In this document: positions 36,747 to 45,463 of the stretch, in pieces | How positions within the stretch are numbered: position 1 is the first letter of the stretch | Layout: each line of letters starts with the position of its first letter | NCBI GenBank assembly: GCA_965223815.1 | Contig: OZ245019.1 | Coordinates: 4,588,001 to 4,652,000, forward strand | Reading direction: 5' to 3' | Length of the DNA: 64,000 nt | Origin: HKST-UBA178 sp965223815 | GTDB lineage: Bacteria > Pseudomonadota > Gammaproteobacteria > Chromatiales > Chromatiaceae | Made by a program: the position numbers and the translations under genes | Notes under the pieces: model-generated | The model's input: only the letters and a program-made list of their open reading frames with translations | Told to the model about the DNA's origin: nothing | The model's database searches: none

Positions 36747-36908
36747 TGCCCGCTCTTACTCGTGGAAATAAGCCTTGGTGCCAGAAAGCACGCCAAACAA
36801 GCCATGAAAGGTTAGTATAGGATGCTGCCCCTGTCTTGATTACGGTCACAGCAGGCCATAGCGGCAACCATTTCACTAGTGTTGACAGACCTTAGAAGGA
36901 CGCTTCCC

Positions 36909-37430
36909 GTGCCGAGGGATAGTGAAGACCCGCCATTGAAACAGCCTATGTTGATTCCCCAACATCAAGCCAGTTGGCTAAAGTGGCTGTTGGCGCTCGC
37001 ATCGCTGCTACTCGCAGGCGGTTTGTATGCACCCATGCTGACAGTTTCCCAGCTCCTGGTGCTCAACAACACCTTTTCCATACTCTCCGGAACACTGGAG
37101 CTCCTTAATAGTGGTCAGCTGTTGCTGTTTCTGATCATCGGTGTCTTCAGTATCCTGCTGCCCATCATGAAAATTGGGGTGCTATTCCTGCTGCTAAGCG
37201 AACCGGGGAATCCAACCGGGAGGACGCACCGGTATCTGCATCTGATGCACGAGTATGGCCGCTGGGCGATGCTCGATGTCCTGGTGGTGGCAGTGTTGGT
37301 GGTCAGTGTCAAACTGGGTGCCGTAGCGAGTGTAACCATCCATGCTGGCCTCTATCTGTTTGGCGCTTCGGTGCTGTTGATCATGTTCATCACTTATCAG
37401 GTGGTCAAGCTCACCACCGATAGCGGTTGA
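36909..37430 (+). CDS. Paraquat-inducible protein A-like membrane protein
   Basis: A 173-residue protein with four membrane segments and the PqiA-domain text YAPMLTVSQLLVLNNTFSILSG, IGVFSILLPIMKIGVLFLL and GRWAMLDVLVVAVLVVSVKLG. PqiA-type proteins are inner membrane partners in envelope lipid transport, but this is a single domain without PqiB/MCE genes nearby. The GTG at 36909 is favoured by AGAAGGA eight bases upstream; an earlier GTG at 36879 has no such site. Confidence 0.82.
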   Translation: MPRDSEDPPLKQPMLIPQHQASWLKWLLALASLLLAGGLYAPMLTVSQLLVLNNTFSILSGTLELLNSGQLLLFLIIGVFSILLPIMKIGVLFLLLSEPGNPTGRTHRYLHLMHEYGRWAMLDVLVVAVLVVSVKLGAVASVTIHAGLYLFGASVLLIMFITYQVVKLTTDSG

Positions 37431-37734
37431 CCGCCAAGGTAGATAGTCGGTATGCTCGCTGCTGGTCCTATTCCATTGAAATATACAAGGATTTCTTGAG
37501 CGGCCATCGGGAGAAACCGTTCATCGCCAGAGGCCGTGGGACCTACGGGAGCGCGATATCTGGGCATGGGCTGCGATAAGTGGTACAAATTCCTGACCTT
37601 GGGCTCGGGAATCGCCATCGAAAATAAAACCAGGAAGACTTCGCCAGCGGTTGAACCCGGAAGAACCAAAACGCCGCATCATCCATCTCTATCTATTTTT
37701 AAGATCGAAGTACAGACGAGGGGTAATATCCGAC
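37431..37734 (+). other. Intergenic region upstream of livJ
   Basis: These 304 bases should carry the promoter of the liv genes. I saw no clean -35/-10 pair, no Lrp-like site I could defend and no RNA gene. The last part has a ribosome site (GAGGGG) before the livJ ATG. Confidence 0.35.
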
Positions 37735-38880
37735 ATGAGCATCAGAAAAACCATTTCGACACTGGCTATCTCTGCAGTCATGGCCCTGGGCAGCAGTCAG
37801 CTGCTGGCCGACGATACCATCAAAATCGGCAGTTTCCTTGCAGTCACGGGGGGCGCCTCCTTTTTAGGAGACCCGGAACTAAAGACCCTGGAGATGTATG
37901 TCGAGGAGATAAACGCCAAGGGAGGCGTAATCGGCAAGCAGGTTGAACTGATCCATTACGATACGGGTGGCCGTGCCAAGAACGCAGTAAAATTTGCCAA
38001 ACGCCTCATTCAAAAGGATAAAGTCGACGTGATTGTCGGCGGTTCTACCTCCGGCAGTTCCCTCGCTGTCATGCCGCTGATCGCCCAGAGCGAGATACCC
38101 TTTATTTCGCTCGCGGGTTCCGTGAAGATCATCTACCCGGTGCAGAAGTGGACCTTTAAGACACCTCACACCGATGCCATGGCGGCTGCCAAGATCTATG
38201 GGGACATGCAGAAGAGAGGTATCTCCAAGATTGCCCTGATCAGTGGCAGCGGCGGTTTCGGCAAATCAGGCCGCACCCAGAGTATCAATCTGGCCAAGCA
38301 GTTCGGCATAACCATCGTAGCCGACGAATCCTACGGGGCCAAAGACACCGATATGACCGCCCAACTGACAAAGATAAGGGATACCGATGCCGAGGCAATT
38401 TTAAATTTCGGTTTCGGTACCGGCCCCGCTATCGTTACCAAGAACGTGCGTCAACTTGGCATCGACCTCCCCCTCTACCAATCCCACGGCGTGGCCTCGA
38501 AAAAGTTCATCGAACTGGCAGGTGACGCTGCAGAGGGAGTCCGACTGCCGGCCGCAGCCCTGCTGGTCGCGGACCAACTACCTGACTCCGACCCGCAAAA
38601 AGAGGTGCTGCTGGCATACAAAAACAAGTTCGAGGCTGAACATGGCCCGGTTTCGACCTTTGGTGGCCATGCCTATGACGGACTCTTCATCGCTTTGCAA
38701 GCCATCGAGCGAGCCCACTCCACCAATAAGGCCGATGTGCGCGATCAAATCGAGCTTACCGAAGGCTTCGTCGGCACCGGAGGAGTATTCAACATGAGCC
38801 CCCAGGATCACCTAGGGCTGGGTATGGACGCCTTTAAAATGTTGGAAATCAAGAACGGCGACTGGACGATCGTCGACTAG
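37735..38880 (+). CDS. livJ: Branched-chain amino acid ABC transporter substrate-binding protein
   Basis: A 381-residue periplasmic-binding protein with a signal peptide cleaved at LLA-DD (residue 26). TIKIGSFLAVTGGASFLGDPELKTLEMYVEEINAKGG is the type I fold start, and VGGSTSGSSLAVMPLIAQSEIPFISLAG and SGSGGFGKSGRT follow, with GGHAYDGLFIALQAIERA near the end. Family 4 proteins bind Leu/Ile/Val, other amino acids, amides or small acids, so the true ligand is open. The ATG at 37735 starts the signal peptide. First gene of livJHMGF. Confidence 0.93.
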   Translation: MSIRKTISTLAISAVMALGSSQLLADDTIKIGSFLAVTGGASFLGDPELKTLEMYVEEINAKGGVIGKQVELIHYDTGGRAKNAVKFAKRLIQKDKVDVIVGGSTSGSSLAVMPLIAQSEIPFISLAGSVKIIYPVQKWTFKTPHTDAMAAAKIYGDMQKRGISKIALISGSGGFGKSGRTQSINLAKQFGITIVADESYGAKDTDMTAQLTKIRDTDAEAILNFGFGTGPAIVTKNVRQLGIDLPLYQSHGVASKKFIELAGDAAEGVRLPAAALLVADQLPDSDPQKEVLLAYKNKFEAEHGPVSTFGGHAYDGLFIALQAIERAHSTNKADVRDQIELTEGFVGTGGVFNMSPQDHLGLGMDAFKMLEIKNGDWTIVD

Positions 38881-38900
38881 ACGGGCGTCATACCAACCCC

Positions 38901-38941
38901 GGGAGCGGTCGACAGCATCCGCCTTTGAATCGACCGCTCCC
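38901..38941 (+). repeat. Perfect 12-bp inverted repeat between livJ and livH
   Basis: GGGAGCGGTCGA (38901-38912) and TCGACCGCTCCC (38930-38941) pair perfectly around a 17-base loop, 20 bases after the livJ stop. There is no T-run. Stem-loops in this position usually protect the binding-protein mRNA or cause partial termination, giving more binding protein than permease. Confidence 0.7.
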
Positions 38942-38998
38942 ACCAGGTCAGCCTGAACCCGCAATCGAGATATTCTCGCCAGATCCGCCCCCCTTGGA

Positions 38999-39877
38999 AT
39001 GATTGATCAAATCCTGCAATTTCTGCTTACCGGCATCACGGTAGGTGCAACCTATGCCCTCGTTGCACTGGGTTTCGCCATTATCTACAACGCCTCCGAC
39101 GTGGTGAACTTTGCCCAGGGGGAATTCGTGATGATCGGAGCCATGAGCACCATCGCCCTGTCTGCCGGCGACGGTCTGCCCCTGTTGCCGGCTATCATCA
39201 TCTCGGTGTTGCTGACCATATGCGTCGGCATGGCATTGCAGCGCTTCGCCATCTCTCCGGCGCGGGGCGCCTCTGTGGTGACAACCATCATCATCACCAT
39301 AGGCGCCTCGATTTTCCTACGAGGCATCGCACTATTACTCTGGGGCAAGGATATTTTCGGGCTGCCCCACTTCTCCGGAGAAGAGCCGATACACATTGGC
39401 GAGGCTACCCTGTTACCGCAGAATCTATGGGTACTGGGAGGCGGTGCCTTGATGGTGATCGGGGTGCACTATTTCTTTAACCATACCATTCAGGGCAAGG
39501 CCATACTCGCCTGCTCCTGCAATCGAACAGCCGCCCATTTAGTGGGCATCAACGTCGGCAGGATGATGCTCATCGCCTACGGTCTATCGGCGATGCTGGG
39601 CGCCAGTGCCGGCATCCTGGTAGCTCCGATCACTTTTACATCCTACGAAACCGGTGTGATGCTGGGTCTAAAAGGGTTCTCCGCGGCGATACTTGGGGGC
39701 ATGGGTAATCCCATGGGTGCAGTGGCGGGGGGCTTGCTTTTGGGGCTCATCGAATCCCTGGCGGCAGGTCTCATCTCCTCCGGCTACAAGGACGCGATCG
39801 GTTTCGTGATATTGCTGCTGGTGTTGTTCGTACGCCCCAGCGGCCTCTTCGGCAAGGCATCGGCTGACCGAGTATGA
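38999..39877 (+). CDS. livH: Branched-chain amino acid ABC transporter permease LivH
   Basis: A 292-residue permease with about eight membrane segments. GITVGATYALVALGFAIIYNASDVVNFAQGEFVMIGAM is the LivH hallmark and GLKGFSAAILGGMGNPMGAVAGGLLLGLIE is the ABC-contact loop. Starts with ATG at 38999, 118 bases after livJ; the stop overlaps livM by four bases. Confidence 0.95.
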   Translation: MIDQILQFLLTGITVGATYALVALGFAIIYNASDVVNFAQGEFVMIGAMSTIALSAGDGLPLLPAIIISVLLTICVGMALQRFAISPARGASVVTTIIITIGASIFLRGIALLLWGKDIFGLPHFSGEEPIHIGEATLLPQNLWVLGGGALMVIGVHYFFNHTIQGKAILACSCNRTAAHLVGINVGRMMLIAYGLSAMLGASAGILVAPITFTSYETGVMLGLKGFSAAILGGMGNPMGAVAGGLLLGLIESLAAGLISSGYKDAIGFVILLLVLFVRPSGLFGKASADRV

Positions 39878-40863
39878 GCTATCTCCGCGGCTTTCTTATA
39901 CTCACCGCCATAGTAGTGGCGCTCCCCATTCTCTATCCCGACAACTACTATGTCACCGTAGTTGCGGTCACTGCTGGGCTCAATGCCATTCTCGCCGTCA
40001 GCCTGAACCTGCTTATGGGATATGCCGGTCAGATCTCACTTGGTCACGCAGCCTTTTTCGGTATCGGTGCCTACAGCGCCGCTATTCTCACTACGCGCTC
40101 CGATTGGAATCCCTGGCTTGCCATGTTGGCGGGATTGGCTGTTACCAGCGTCGTGGCCTTTCTGGTGGCTCGTCCGATACTGAGACTGAAGGGCCACTAC
40201 CTGGCGATGGCTACCCTGGGGCTTGGCATCATAGTCAACATCGTCCTGGTTCAGGGCGAACAGCTTACCGGTGGTCCCGATGGACTCGGCGATATACCCA
40301 CCCTCTCCATCTTTGGATGGGCGGTGGACACTGACCTGCGCTGGTATGTCGTGATCGCAAGCGTCATGCTGCTGGTGGTTCTACTGGCTCTCAACATCAT
40401 CCACTCCCGCAGCGGCAGGGCCTTGCGGGCGCTCCATGGTTCCGAGGTTGCGGCGGAAATGATGGGTATAAATACGACGCTCACCAAAACCAGCGTGTTT
40501 GTTTTAGCGGCCCTGATAGCCTCTCTCGCGGGCAGTCTGTTCAGCTACCAGCAAACCTTTGTCAGCCCCGAATCCTTCAGCTTCTTCTTCTCCATCGAGC
40601 TGGTCACGATGGTCGTGCTCGGCGGAATGGCGTCTACCTATGGCGCAGTCCTCGGAGCGGTCATTCTCACCTTTCTCCCCGAACTGCTTGTCGTTTTCGA
40701 AGAGTTTGAAGTGATGATATTTGGTGCCATCCTGATGCTGATGATGATCTTTCTACCCCAGGGCCTGTTCGTTGGCATCCAGGGGCAGCTGCGTAAATGG
40801 AGGCATCGCCGCCGCCTGTCATCCCTTGCGGCGAAACAGGAGAAAGGCCGTGACACTGCTTGA
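39874..40863 (+). CDS. livM: Branched-chain amino acid ABC transporter permease LivM
   Basis: A 329-residue permease paired with LivH. LNAILAVSLNLLMGYAGQISLGHAAFFGIGAYSAA and LKGHYLAMATLGLGIIVNI are conserved, and VVLGGMASTYGAVLGAVIL is the coupling loop. The ATG overlaps the livH stop (ATGA). The end overlaps livG by 14 bases. Confidence 0.95.
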   Translation: MSYLRGFLILTAIVVALPILYPDNYYVTVVAVTAGLNAILAVSLNLLMGYAGQISLGHAAFFGIGAYSAAILTTRSDWNPWLAMLAGLAVTSVVAFLVARPILRLKGHYLAMATLGLGIIVNIVLVQGEQLTGGPDGLGDIPTLSIFGWAVDTDLRWYVVIASVMLLVVLLALNIIHSRSGRALRALHGSEVAAEMMGINTTLTKTSVFVLAALIASLAGSLFSYQQTFVSPESFSFFFSIELVTMVVLGGMASTYGAVLGAVILTFLPELLVVFEEFEVMIFGAILMLMMIFLPQGLFVGIQGQLRKWRHRRRLSSLAAKQEKGRDTA

Positions 40864-41623
40864 AGTCGAGGGTTTGAGCAAATCCTTTGGCGGCGTAACC
40901 GCCATTGCCGATCTCTATTTCGAGGTACCGGAGCACCAGGTTTATTCGGTAATCGGCCCCAATGGCGCCGGCAAGACCACGCTCTTCAACATGCTCTCGG
41001 GGATATATACGCCCGACGAAGGCGGCATTCGTTTTCAAAGCCAAGATATCATCGGCCTGCGACCTCACCGGGTGGCGGGTCTCGGTGTCTCCCGAACCTT
41101 CCAGAACCTGCAGATGTTTTTCAACATGAGCGTACTGGACAATGTAAAGGTTGGCTGCCATCTCCGCACCCACAGCCGCATCTGGAGCGCAGCATTTCGT
41201 CTGCCCAGCATCTTCCGCGAAGAGCGCCAGGCAGAGCAGTGGGCACTGGAAGCCCTTAGCTTTTGCGATTTGGACGACTTCGTTGGCCAGGATGCAAGTG
41301 CGCTCCCCTATGGTGTGCTAAAGCGGCTGGAAATTGCCAGGGCGCTGGCTGCAAAACCACGGTTGCTGCTAATGGATGAACCCGCTGCTGGGCTGAACGA
41401 CACGGAAACCATTGAGATGCGGCAACTGATCCGGCGTATCTGTGATGCCGGCACTACGGTACTGCTGGTGGAACACAATATGGGGTTGGTCATGGACGTT
41501 TCGGACCGCATCCTGGTAATTGACTACGGTAGTCGCCTGGCGGAGGGTACGCCCAAAGAGATCCAGAGTAACCCCAAAGTGATTCAGGCTTATCTGGGCG
41601 GGGAGGTGCAGTATGCCATCTGA
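40850..41623 (+). CDS. livG: Branched-chain amino acid ABC transporter ATPase LivG
   Basis: A 257-residue ATPase. Walker A is GPNGAGKTT, the Q loop precedes SRTFQNLQMFFNMSVLDNV, Walker B is LLLMDEPAAGLN and the H loop is VEHNM. The usual LSGGQ signature is degenerate (ALPYGVLKR), which is normal for LivG proteins. GTG start at 40850 with AGGAGA upstream. Confidence 0.95.
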   Translation: MTLLEVEGLSKSFGGVTAIADLYFEVPEHQVYSVIGPNGAGKTTLFNMLSGIYTPDEGGIRFQSQDIIGLRPHRVAGLGVSRTFQNLQMFFNMSVLDNVKVGCHLRTHSRIWSAAFRLPSIFREERQAEQWALEALSFCDLDDFVGQDASALPYGVLKRLEIARALAAKPRLLLMDEPAAGLNDTETIEMRQLIRRICDAGTTVLLVEHNMGLVMDVSDRILVIDYGSRLAEGTPKEIQSNPKVIQAYLGGEVQYAI

Positions 41624-42335
41624 CGCTCTGCTCAGAATCAAGGACCTGACTTCTCACTACGGCCCAATTCAAGCGCTCCATGGAATCTCTCTCGAAGTAC
41701 GCCCCGGGGAACTGGTCGCCATGGTGGGCGCCAACGGCGCTGGTAAGAGCACCCTGCTTCATACCCTTTCGGGAGTACATCGAGCATCCGCGGGATCCAT
41801 ACATTTCGACGGTGTCGATATCACCCGAATGGCGAGCCACGAGATAGTCCAACGTGGCGTCTGCCATGTGCCTGAAGGACGCCAGGTATTTTCGCCGTTG
41901 AGCGTCGAGGACAATTTGAGACTGGGTGGATATCCGCTGCGCAAAGACCAGCAGTGGATTGAGCAGGAGCTGGCCAGGGTGTATGAACTCTTCCCCATAT
42001 TGATGGAACGTCGAAAACAGACAGCCGGAACACTTTCCGGAGGGCAGCAACAGATGCTGGCAATCGGTAGGGCTTTGCTGGCACGCCCCCGTCTGTTACT
42101 GCTGGACGAACCGTCAATGGGACTGGCGCCGTTGTTGGTGGAAGAGATCTTTAGGGTGATCGATGAATTGAATGGGAAGGGTGTGACCATCCTATTGGTG
42201 GAGCAGAACGCCAAGGCAGCGTTGGGTATCGCCGACCGCGGCTATGTGCTGGAGACCGGGCGCGTGATTCTAAACTCTGGTGCAGACGCACTACTGGCCG
42301 ACGAAGCGGTGCAACGCGCCTATCTCGGTCACTGA
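41613..42335 (+). CDS. livF: Branched-chain amino acid ABC transporter ATPase LivF
   Basis: A 240-residue ATPase. Walker A is GANGAGKST, the signature is LSGGQQQM, Walker B is LLLLDEPSMGLA and the H loop is VEQN. HTLSGVHRASAGSIHFDG and CHVPEGRQVFSPLSVEDNL are typical of LivF. Its start overlaps livG by 11 bases. Forms the LivG-LivF heterodimer under LivH-LivM. Confidence 0.95.
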   Translation: MPSDALLRIKDLTSHYGPIQALHGISLEVRPGELVAMVGANGAGKSTLLHTLSGVHRASAGSIHFDGVDITRMASHEIVQRGVCHVPEGRQVFSPLSVEDNLRLGGYPLRKDQQWIEQELARVYELFPILMERRKQTAGTLSGGQQQMLAIGRALLARPRLLLLDEPSMGLAPLLVEEIFRVIDELNGKGVTILLVEQNAKAALGIADRGYVLETGRVILNSGADALLADEAVQRAYLGH

Positions 42336-42368
42336 TAACAAACGCAATAATCGAGGTTTGAAAGCGCC

Positions 42369-43019
42369 ATGTATGTTGAACAAATCATGTCCCGCGATTT
42401 GGATACGGCAACCGAAGAGATGAAGGTCAGCCACGCGGGCCAGTTGCTTCGAGAGCGAAATCGCCGCTATCTTCCGGTCATCGACAATGAGAGAAAACTG
42501 GTTGGACTGTTTGGCTTGAAACATTTGGCTCAGGCAGAGCCTTCAGCCATCACAACCTTGAGTGTCGGCGAAGTCAACTACCTTACCTCCAAGCTGACCG
42601 TGGGAAAACTGATGCAGCGAAGCCCAATGACCTGCACTCCCAAGACGTTGGTGGAGATTGCCGGTCAATTGATTAGAGAGCATAAAATAGGCTGCCTACC
42701 AGTGATCGATCAAGGGCAGCTTGTAGGCGTGGTCAGCGAGACCGATATACTCGACTTCTTCCTCGATATCAGCGGCAGCAGGCTAACCAATACCACCCGT
42801 ATTGCCGTCAAGGTTCCCAACAGGGCTGGGGAACTGGCAAAGTTTCTCAATAAAATCAGCGAGGGCGGCGGATATATCGCCACAGTCATCTCACCTACCC
42901 AGGAAGAGAGCGATCACACCCGCACTGTGATCGTTCGCTACATGGCGGAAAACCCGGACCGCATAGACGATCACCTCAAGGCTTCGGGGTACGACCTGCT
43001 AACCGAAGATTTGCCCTGA
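42369..43019 (+). CDS. CBS-ACT domain protein
   Basis: A 216-residue cytosolic protein with two CBS motifs (about residues 1-60 and 75-132: VEQIMSRDLDTA, RRYLPVIDNERKLVGLF; KLMQRSPMTCTPKTL, IGCLPVIDQGQLVGVVSETDIL) and a C-terminal ACT domain (142-216, RIAVKVPNRAGELAKFLNKI). CBS pairs bind adenine nucleotides and ACT domains bind amino acids, so it probably senses both. No enzyme domain is attached. It lies 33 bases after livF, which suggests, but does not prove, a link with branched-chain amino acid uptake. Confidence 0.88.
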   Translation: MYVEQIMSRDLDTATEEMKVSHAGQLLRERNRRYLPVIDNERKLVGLFGLKHLAQAEPSAITTLSVGEVNYLTSKLTVGKLMQRSPMTCTPKTLVEIAGQLIREHKIGCLPVIDQGQLVGVVSETDILDFFLDISGSRLTNTTRIAVKVPNRAGELAKFLNKISEGGGYIATVISPTQEESDHTRTVIVRYMAENPDRIDDHLKASGYDLLTEDLP

Positions 43020-43047
43020 CCGTGGGCGCTGGCGGACCCTATCAACT

Positions 43048-43068
43048 GGCTGCCAACAGCGGGCAGCC
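43048..43068 (+). terminator. Hairpin after the liv/CBS-ACT genes, possible terminator
   Basis: GGCTGCC (43048-43054), a seven-base loop and GGCAGCC (43062-43068) form a perfect stem, followed by GTTTCACATTT. It lies between the convergent CBS-ACT and DUF2189 genes. The following text is only moderately T-rich, so it is a weak intrinsic terminator at best. Confidence 0.4.
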
Positions 43069-43077
43069 GTTTCACAT

Positions 43078-43884
43078 TTAGGGCTGCCCCTCGAACCCGG
43101 AGTGACGGGGCCAGGCAGATGCATCTATTGTTTCCTGATAGGCGTGCCAGGTGGCGTGACCGATCAACGGAAGGGTCACGGCCAAACCGAGAAATCCAGT
43201 TGCAATACCCACTCCCACAGCCGCCACGATGAGCGCTGCCCACACCAGCATGGGCCCCTTATTGCGCAACACGGCATTGAAACTGGTCACCACCGCAGTG
43301 ACCATATCTGCTTTCCTGTCGATGATCATGGGGAGAGAAAAGGCACTGATACAGAATACGAAGGCGGCGAACAGAGAGCCAACCAGAGTGCCGACCGCAA
43401 GAAAAGGGGCCATTTCTGCAAGATCCGGACGTGCCCGCATAGGGAAGAAGACGTGGGTCATGGAGGCCGCCCTCGCCCACACCAAGAAGATCACCATCAA
43501 CATCACCGCGAAGACCATTTCGTTACCAATGTGACGCCAGCTTTCCCGAAGCGAGTGGCCAAGCGTCGGAACACGCCCCTGCTGCAGTTGAAAGCTGATG
43601 TCATAAAAGGCCATCGCTAGTACCGGCCCGACGAAAATAAACCCTGATAGCAATGCCAGTAAAACCACCAGATTGCCAAAAGAAATAGCCAGATAGGCCA
43701 TCGCATAGCTGCAGACGACGAGGATGGCACCATAGCTAAGACTTTGCATTGGTGCCCGCCGTAGATCCTCCCAGCCCAATCTCAGCCAACGAATGGGTGC
43801 TTTGGTATCCAGTTTTCTGCAGGGTGCTGCGAAAGGCAGTCCCCGTTGCTCATTCTCGCCCGATGGCGTGGTTCCTTCACTCAT
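43078..43884 (-). CDS. DUF2189 integral membrane protein
   Basis: A 268-residue protein with about six membrane segments. APIRWLRLGWEDLRRAPMQSLSYGAILVVCS, GFIFVGPVLAMAFYDISFQLQQGR and VVTSFNAVLRNKGPMLVWAALI are the DUF2189 pattern, a family related to cytochrome c oxidase assembly-associated membrane proteins only by annotation habit. Function unknown. It is convergent with the CBS-ACT gene and divergent from the seven-gene cluster. Confidence 0.85.
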   Translation of the reverse strand: MSEGTTPSGENEQRGLPFAAPCRKLDTKAPIRWLRLGWEDLRRAPMQSLSYGAILVVCSYAMAYLAISFGNLVVLLALLSGFIFVGPVLAMAFYDISFQLQQGRVPTLGHSLRESWRHIGNEMVFAVMLMVIFLVWARAASMTHVFFPMRARPDLAEMAPFLAVGTLVGSLFAAFVFCISAFSLPMIIDRKADMVTAVVTSFNAVLRNKGPMLVWAALIVAAVGVGIATGFLGLAVTLPLIGHATWHAYQETIDASAWPRHSGFEGQP

Positions 43885-44039
43885 CTTTTATCCTCCCCGG
43901 TATCTGGAGAGCCGTCTATCCGCTCTCCAATCCCTGCCGCCTTAATATGTCGTTGTACAATGCGGACGCAGCTAGTGTAGCGTATAAATTCCCTGGGCGG
44001 AGTAACAGCCGTCCCCCGACTCTCGGCGGAAGGAAATCA

Positions 44040-44681
44040 ATGGTGCAACAGATCCTGGTCTATGCCGACTCTCTATCTTGGGGAATCATACCCGGGACCC
44101 GGAATCGTCTGGCGTTCGCGGACCGCTGGCCGGGTGCGTTGGAACTCGGCCTCAACGCCAATGGACAGCAAGTGCGGGTGATCGAAAACTGCCTCAATGG
44201 CCGCAGAACGGCCTGGGAAGACCCTTTCAAACCAGGACGCAATGGGTTAACGGGTATCGGTGAGGTGATTGAAATGCACTCACCACTGGACCTGGTCATA
44301 CTGATGCTTGGGACCAATGATTTCCAGTCGATGCACCCACACAATGCCTGGCATGCGTCACAAGGAATTCAAGCGCTGGTGACGGCGATAAGGATGGCAC
44401 CCGTTGAGCCTGGAATGGCCATTCCACCCATATTGATTGTGGCCCCACCGCCGATTTTTCAGCCCCGCGGCCAGATAGCACCTAAATTCTCCGGTGGGGC
44501 AGAAAAATGCGTCGGGCTCGCCGAGTCTTATAGCCGTGTTGCTGGGGATCTGAGATGCGATTTTTTCGATGCCGCCGACTCGGTATCTTCCAGTAGCCAG
44601 GACGGCGTTCATCTTGATCGGGAAATGCATCATCTCCTGGCGGCAGCCCTGGTGAAAAAAGTGGCACCAATCTTGAACTGA
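44040..44681 (+). CDS. SGNH hydrolase, arylesterase/acyltransferase-like
   Basis: A 213-residue cytosolic SGNH-fold esterase without signal peptide. Block I reads VYADSLSWG, with Ala replacing the usual Gly before Asp-Ser11; block III is MLGTNDF (Asn93); block V is DGVHL (Asp188, His191). The DRWPGAL, FSGGAEKCVGLAESYS and FFDAADSV segments resemble the Mycobacterium smegmatis arylesterase known for acyl transfer and peracid formation. The start is the ATG with GGAAGG upstream. First gene of a seven-gene cluster. Confidence 0.85.
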   Translation: MVQQILVYADSLSWGIIPGTRNRLAFADRWPGALELGLNANGQQVRVIENCLNGRRTAWEDPFKPGRNGLTGIGEVIEMHSPLDLVILMLGTNDFQSMHPHNAWHASQGIQALVTAIRMAPVEPGMAIPPILIVAPPPIFQPRGQIAPKFSGGAEKCVGLAESYSRVAGDLRCDFFDAADSVSSSSQDGVHLDREMHHLLAAALVKKVAPILN

Positions 44682-44699
44682 ACCGAGGTAAAGTGGCGC

Positions 44700-44993
44700 G
44701 TGTATGCGGTAATTTTCAAAGCGGAGATCGATCACCTGGACGAGGAATATACCAGGACTGCCGGGGTGCTGCGGGAAAAAGCAATGACCGAGTATGGCTG
44801 CATGGGTTTCGATTCAGCTACCGAGGATAATACGGAGATCGCCATCTCCTATTGGCCCACTCTAGAGCAGATTGCGGCATGGCGCGATGATCCGGAGCAT
44901 AGGCTGGCAAAGGCCAAGGGACAAAACAAATGGTATCGGAAGTTTAGTGTGCAGATCGTCGAAACCATTGAAGAATATGGAAACGAACCATGA
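44700..44993 (+). CDS. Antibiotic biosynthesis monooxygenase (ABM)-family protein
   Basis: A 97-residue protein of the dimeric alpha/beta barrel fold. YAVIFKAEID at the start, ISYWPTLEQIAAWRDDPEHRLAKAKGQNKWYRKF in the middle and the closing VETIEEYG match small ABM-domain proteins. Many such proteins have no cofactor and unknown substrate. GTG start, 18 bases after the SGNH gene; the stop overlaps the next gene by four bases. Confidence 0.85.
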   Translation: MYAVIFKAEIDHLDEEYTRTAGVLREKAMTEYGCMGFDSATEDNTEIAISYWPTLEQIAAWRDDPEHRLAKAKGQNKWYRKFSVQIVETIEEYGNEP

Positions 44994-45463
44994 CCGCGAA
45001 TTTCGTGCTAAGAGAGGCGGAGAAGGCGGATATCCAAGGCGTAAGATCTCTGTTTTTGGAGTATCAGGCATGGCTGGGCGTGGATCTCTGCTTTCAGGGA
45101 TTCGAGGAAGAGCTGGCGACTCTGCCCGGATTGTATGCGCCTCCGAAGGGTGTGATTTTCGTTGTAGCATCCGCGTCCAGTATCTCTGGCTGTGTCGCGA
45201 TACGACCTAGAAGCGAGGTCGAGGCGGAACTCAAACGACTGTACCTGCGACCGGAGGCCAGGAATAGGGGCAACGGCAGACGCCTGTTCGAAGCGGCAAT
45301 GTCCCGCGCCGGCCGCATCGGCTATCGGTCGGTAGTACTGGACACGCTTCCATCCATGTCCGCCGCCAAAGCGCTCTACCTGGGTTACGGATTCAGCCGT
45401 ATATCGCCTTACTACAACAATCCGGAGCCAGGGGCCGAGTTCTACCGGTATAAGTTTCAGTGA
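44990..45463 (+). CDS. GNAT family N-acetyltransferase
   Basis: A 157-residue acetyltransferase. Motif A LKRLYLRPEARNRGNGRRLFEAAM contains the acetyl-CoA loop RNRGNG, and DTLPSMSAAKALYLGYGFSRI is motif B. The substrate is not predictable. Both ends overlap neighbours by four bases (ATGA, GTGA), so it is translated together with the ABM and cyclotransferase genes. Confidence 0.9.
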   Translation: MTANFVLREAEKADIQGVRSLFLEYQAWLGVDLCFQGFEEELATLPGLYAPPKGVIFVVASASSISGCVAIRPRSEVEAELKRLYLRPEARNRGNGRRLFEAAMSRAGRIGYRSVVLDTLPSMSAAKALYLGYGFSRISPYYNNPEPGAEFYRYKFQ

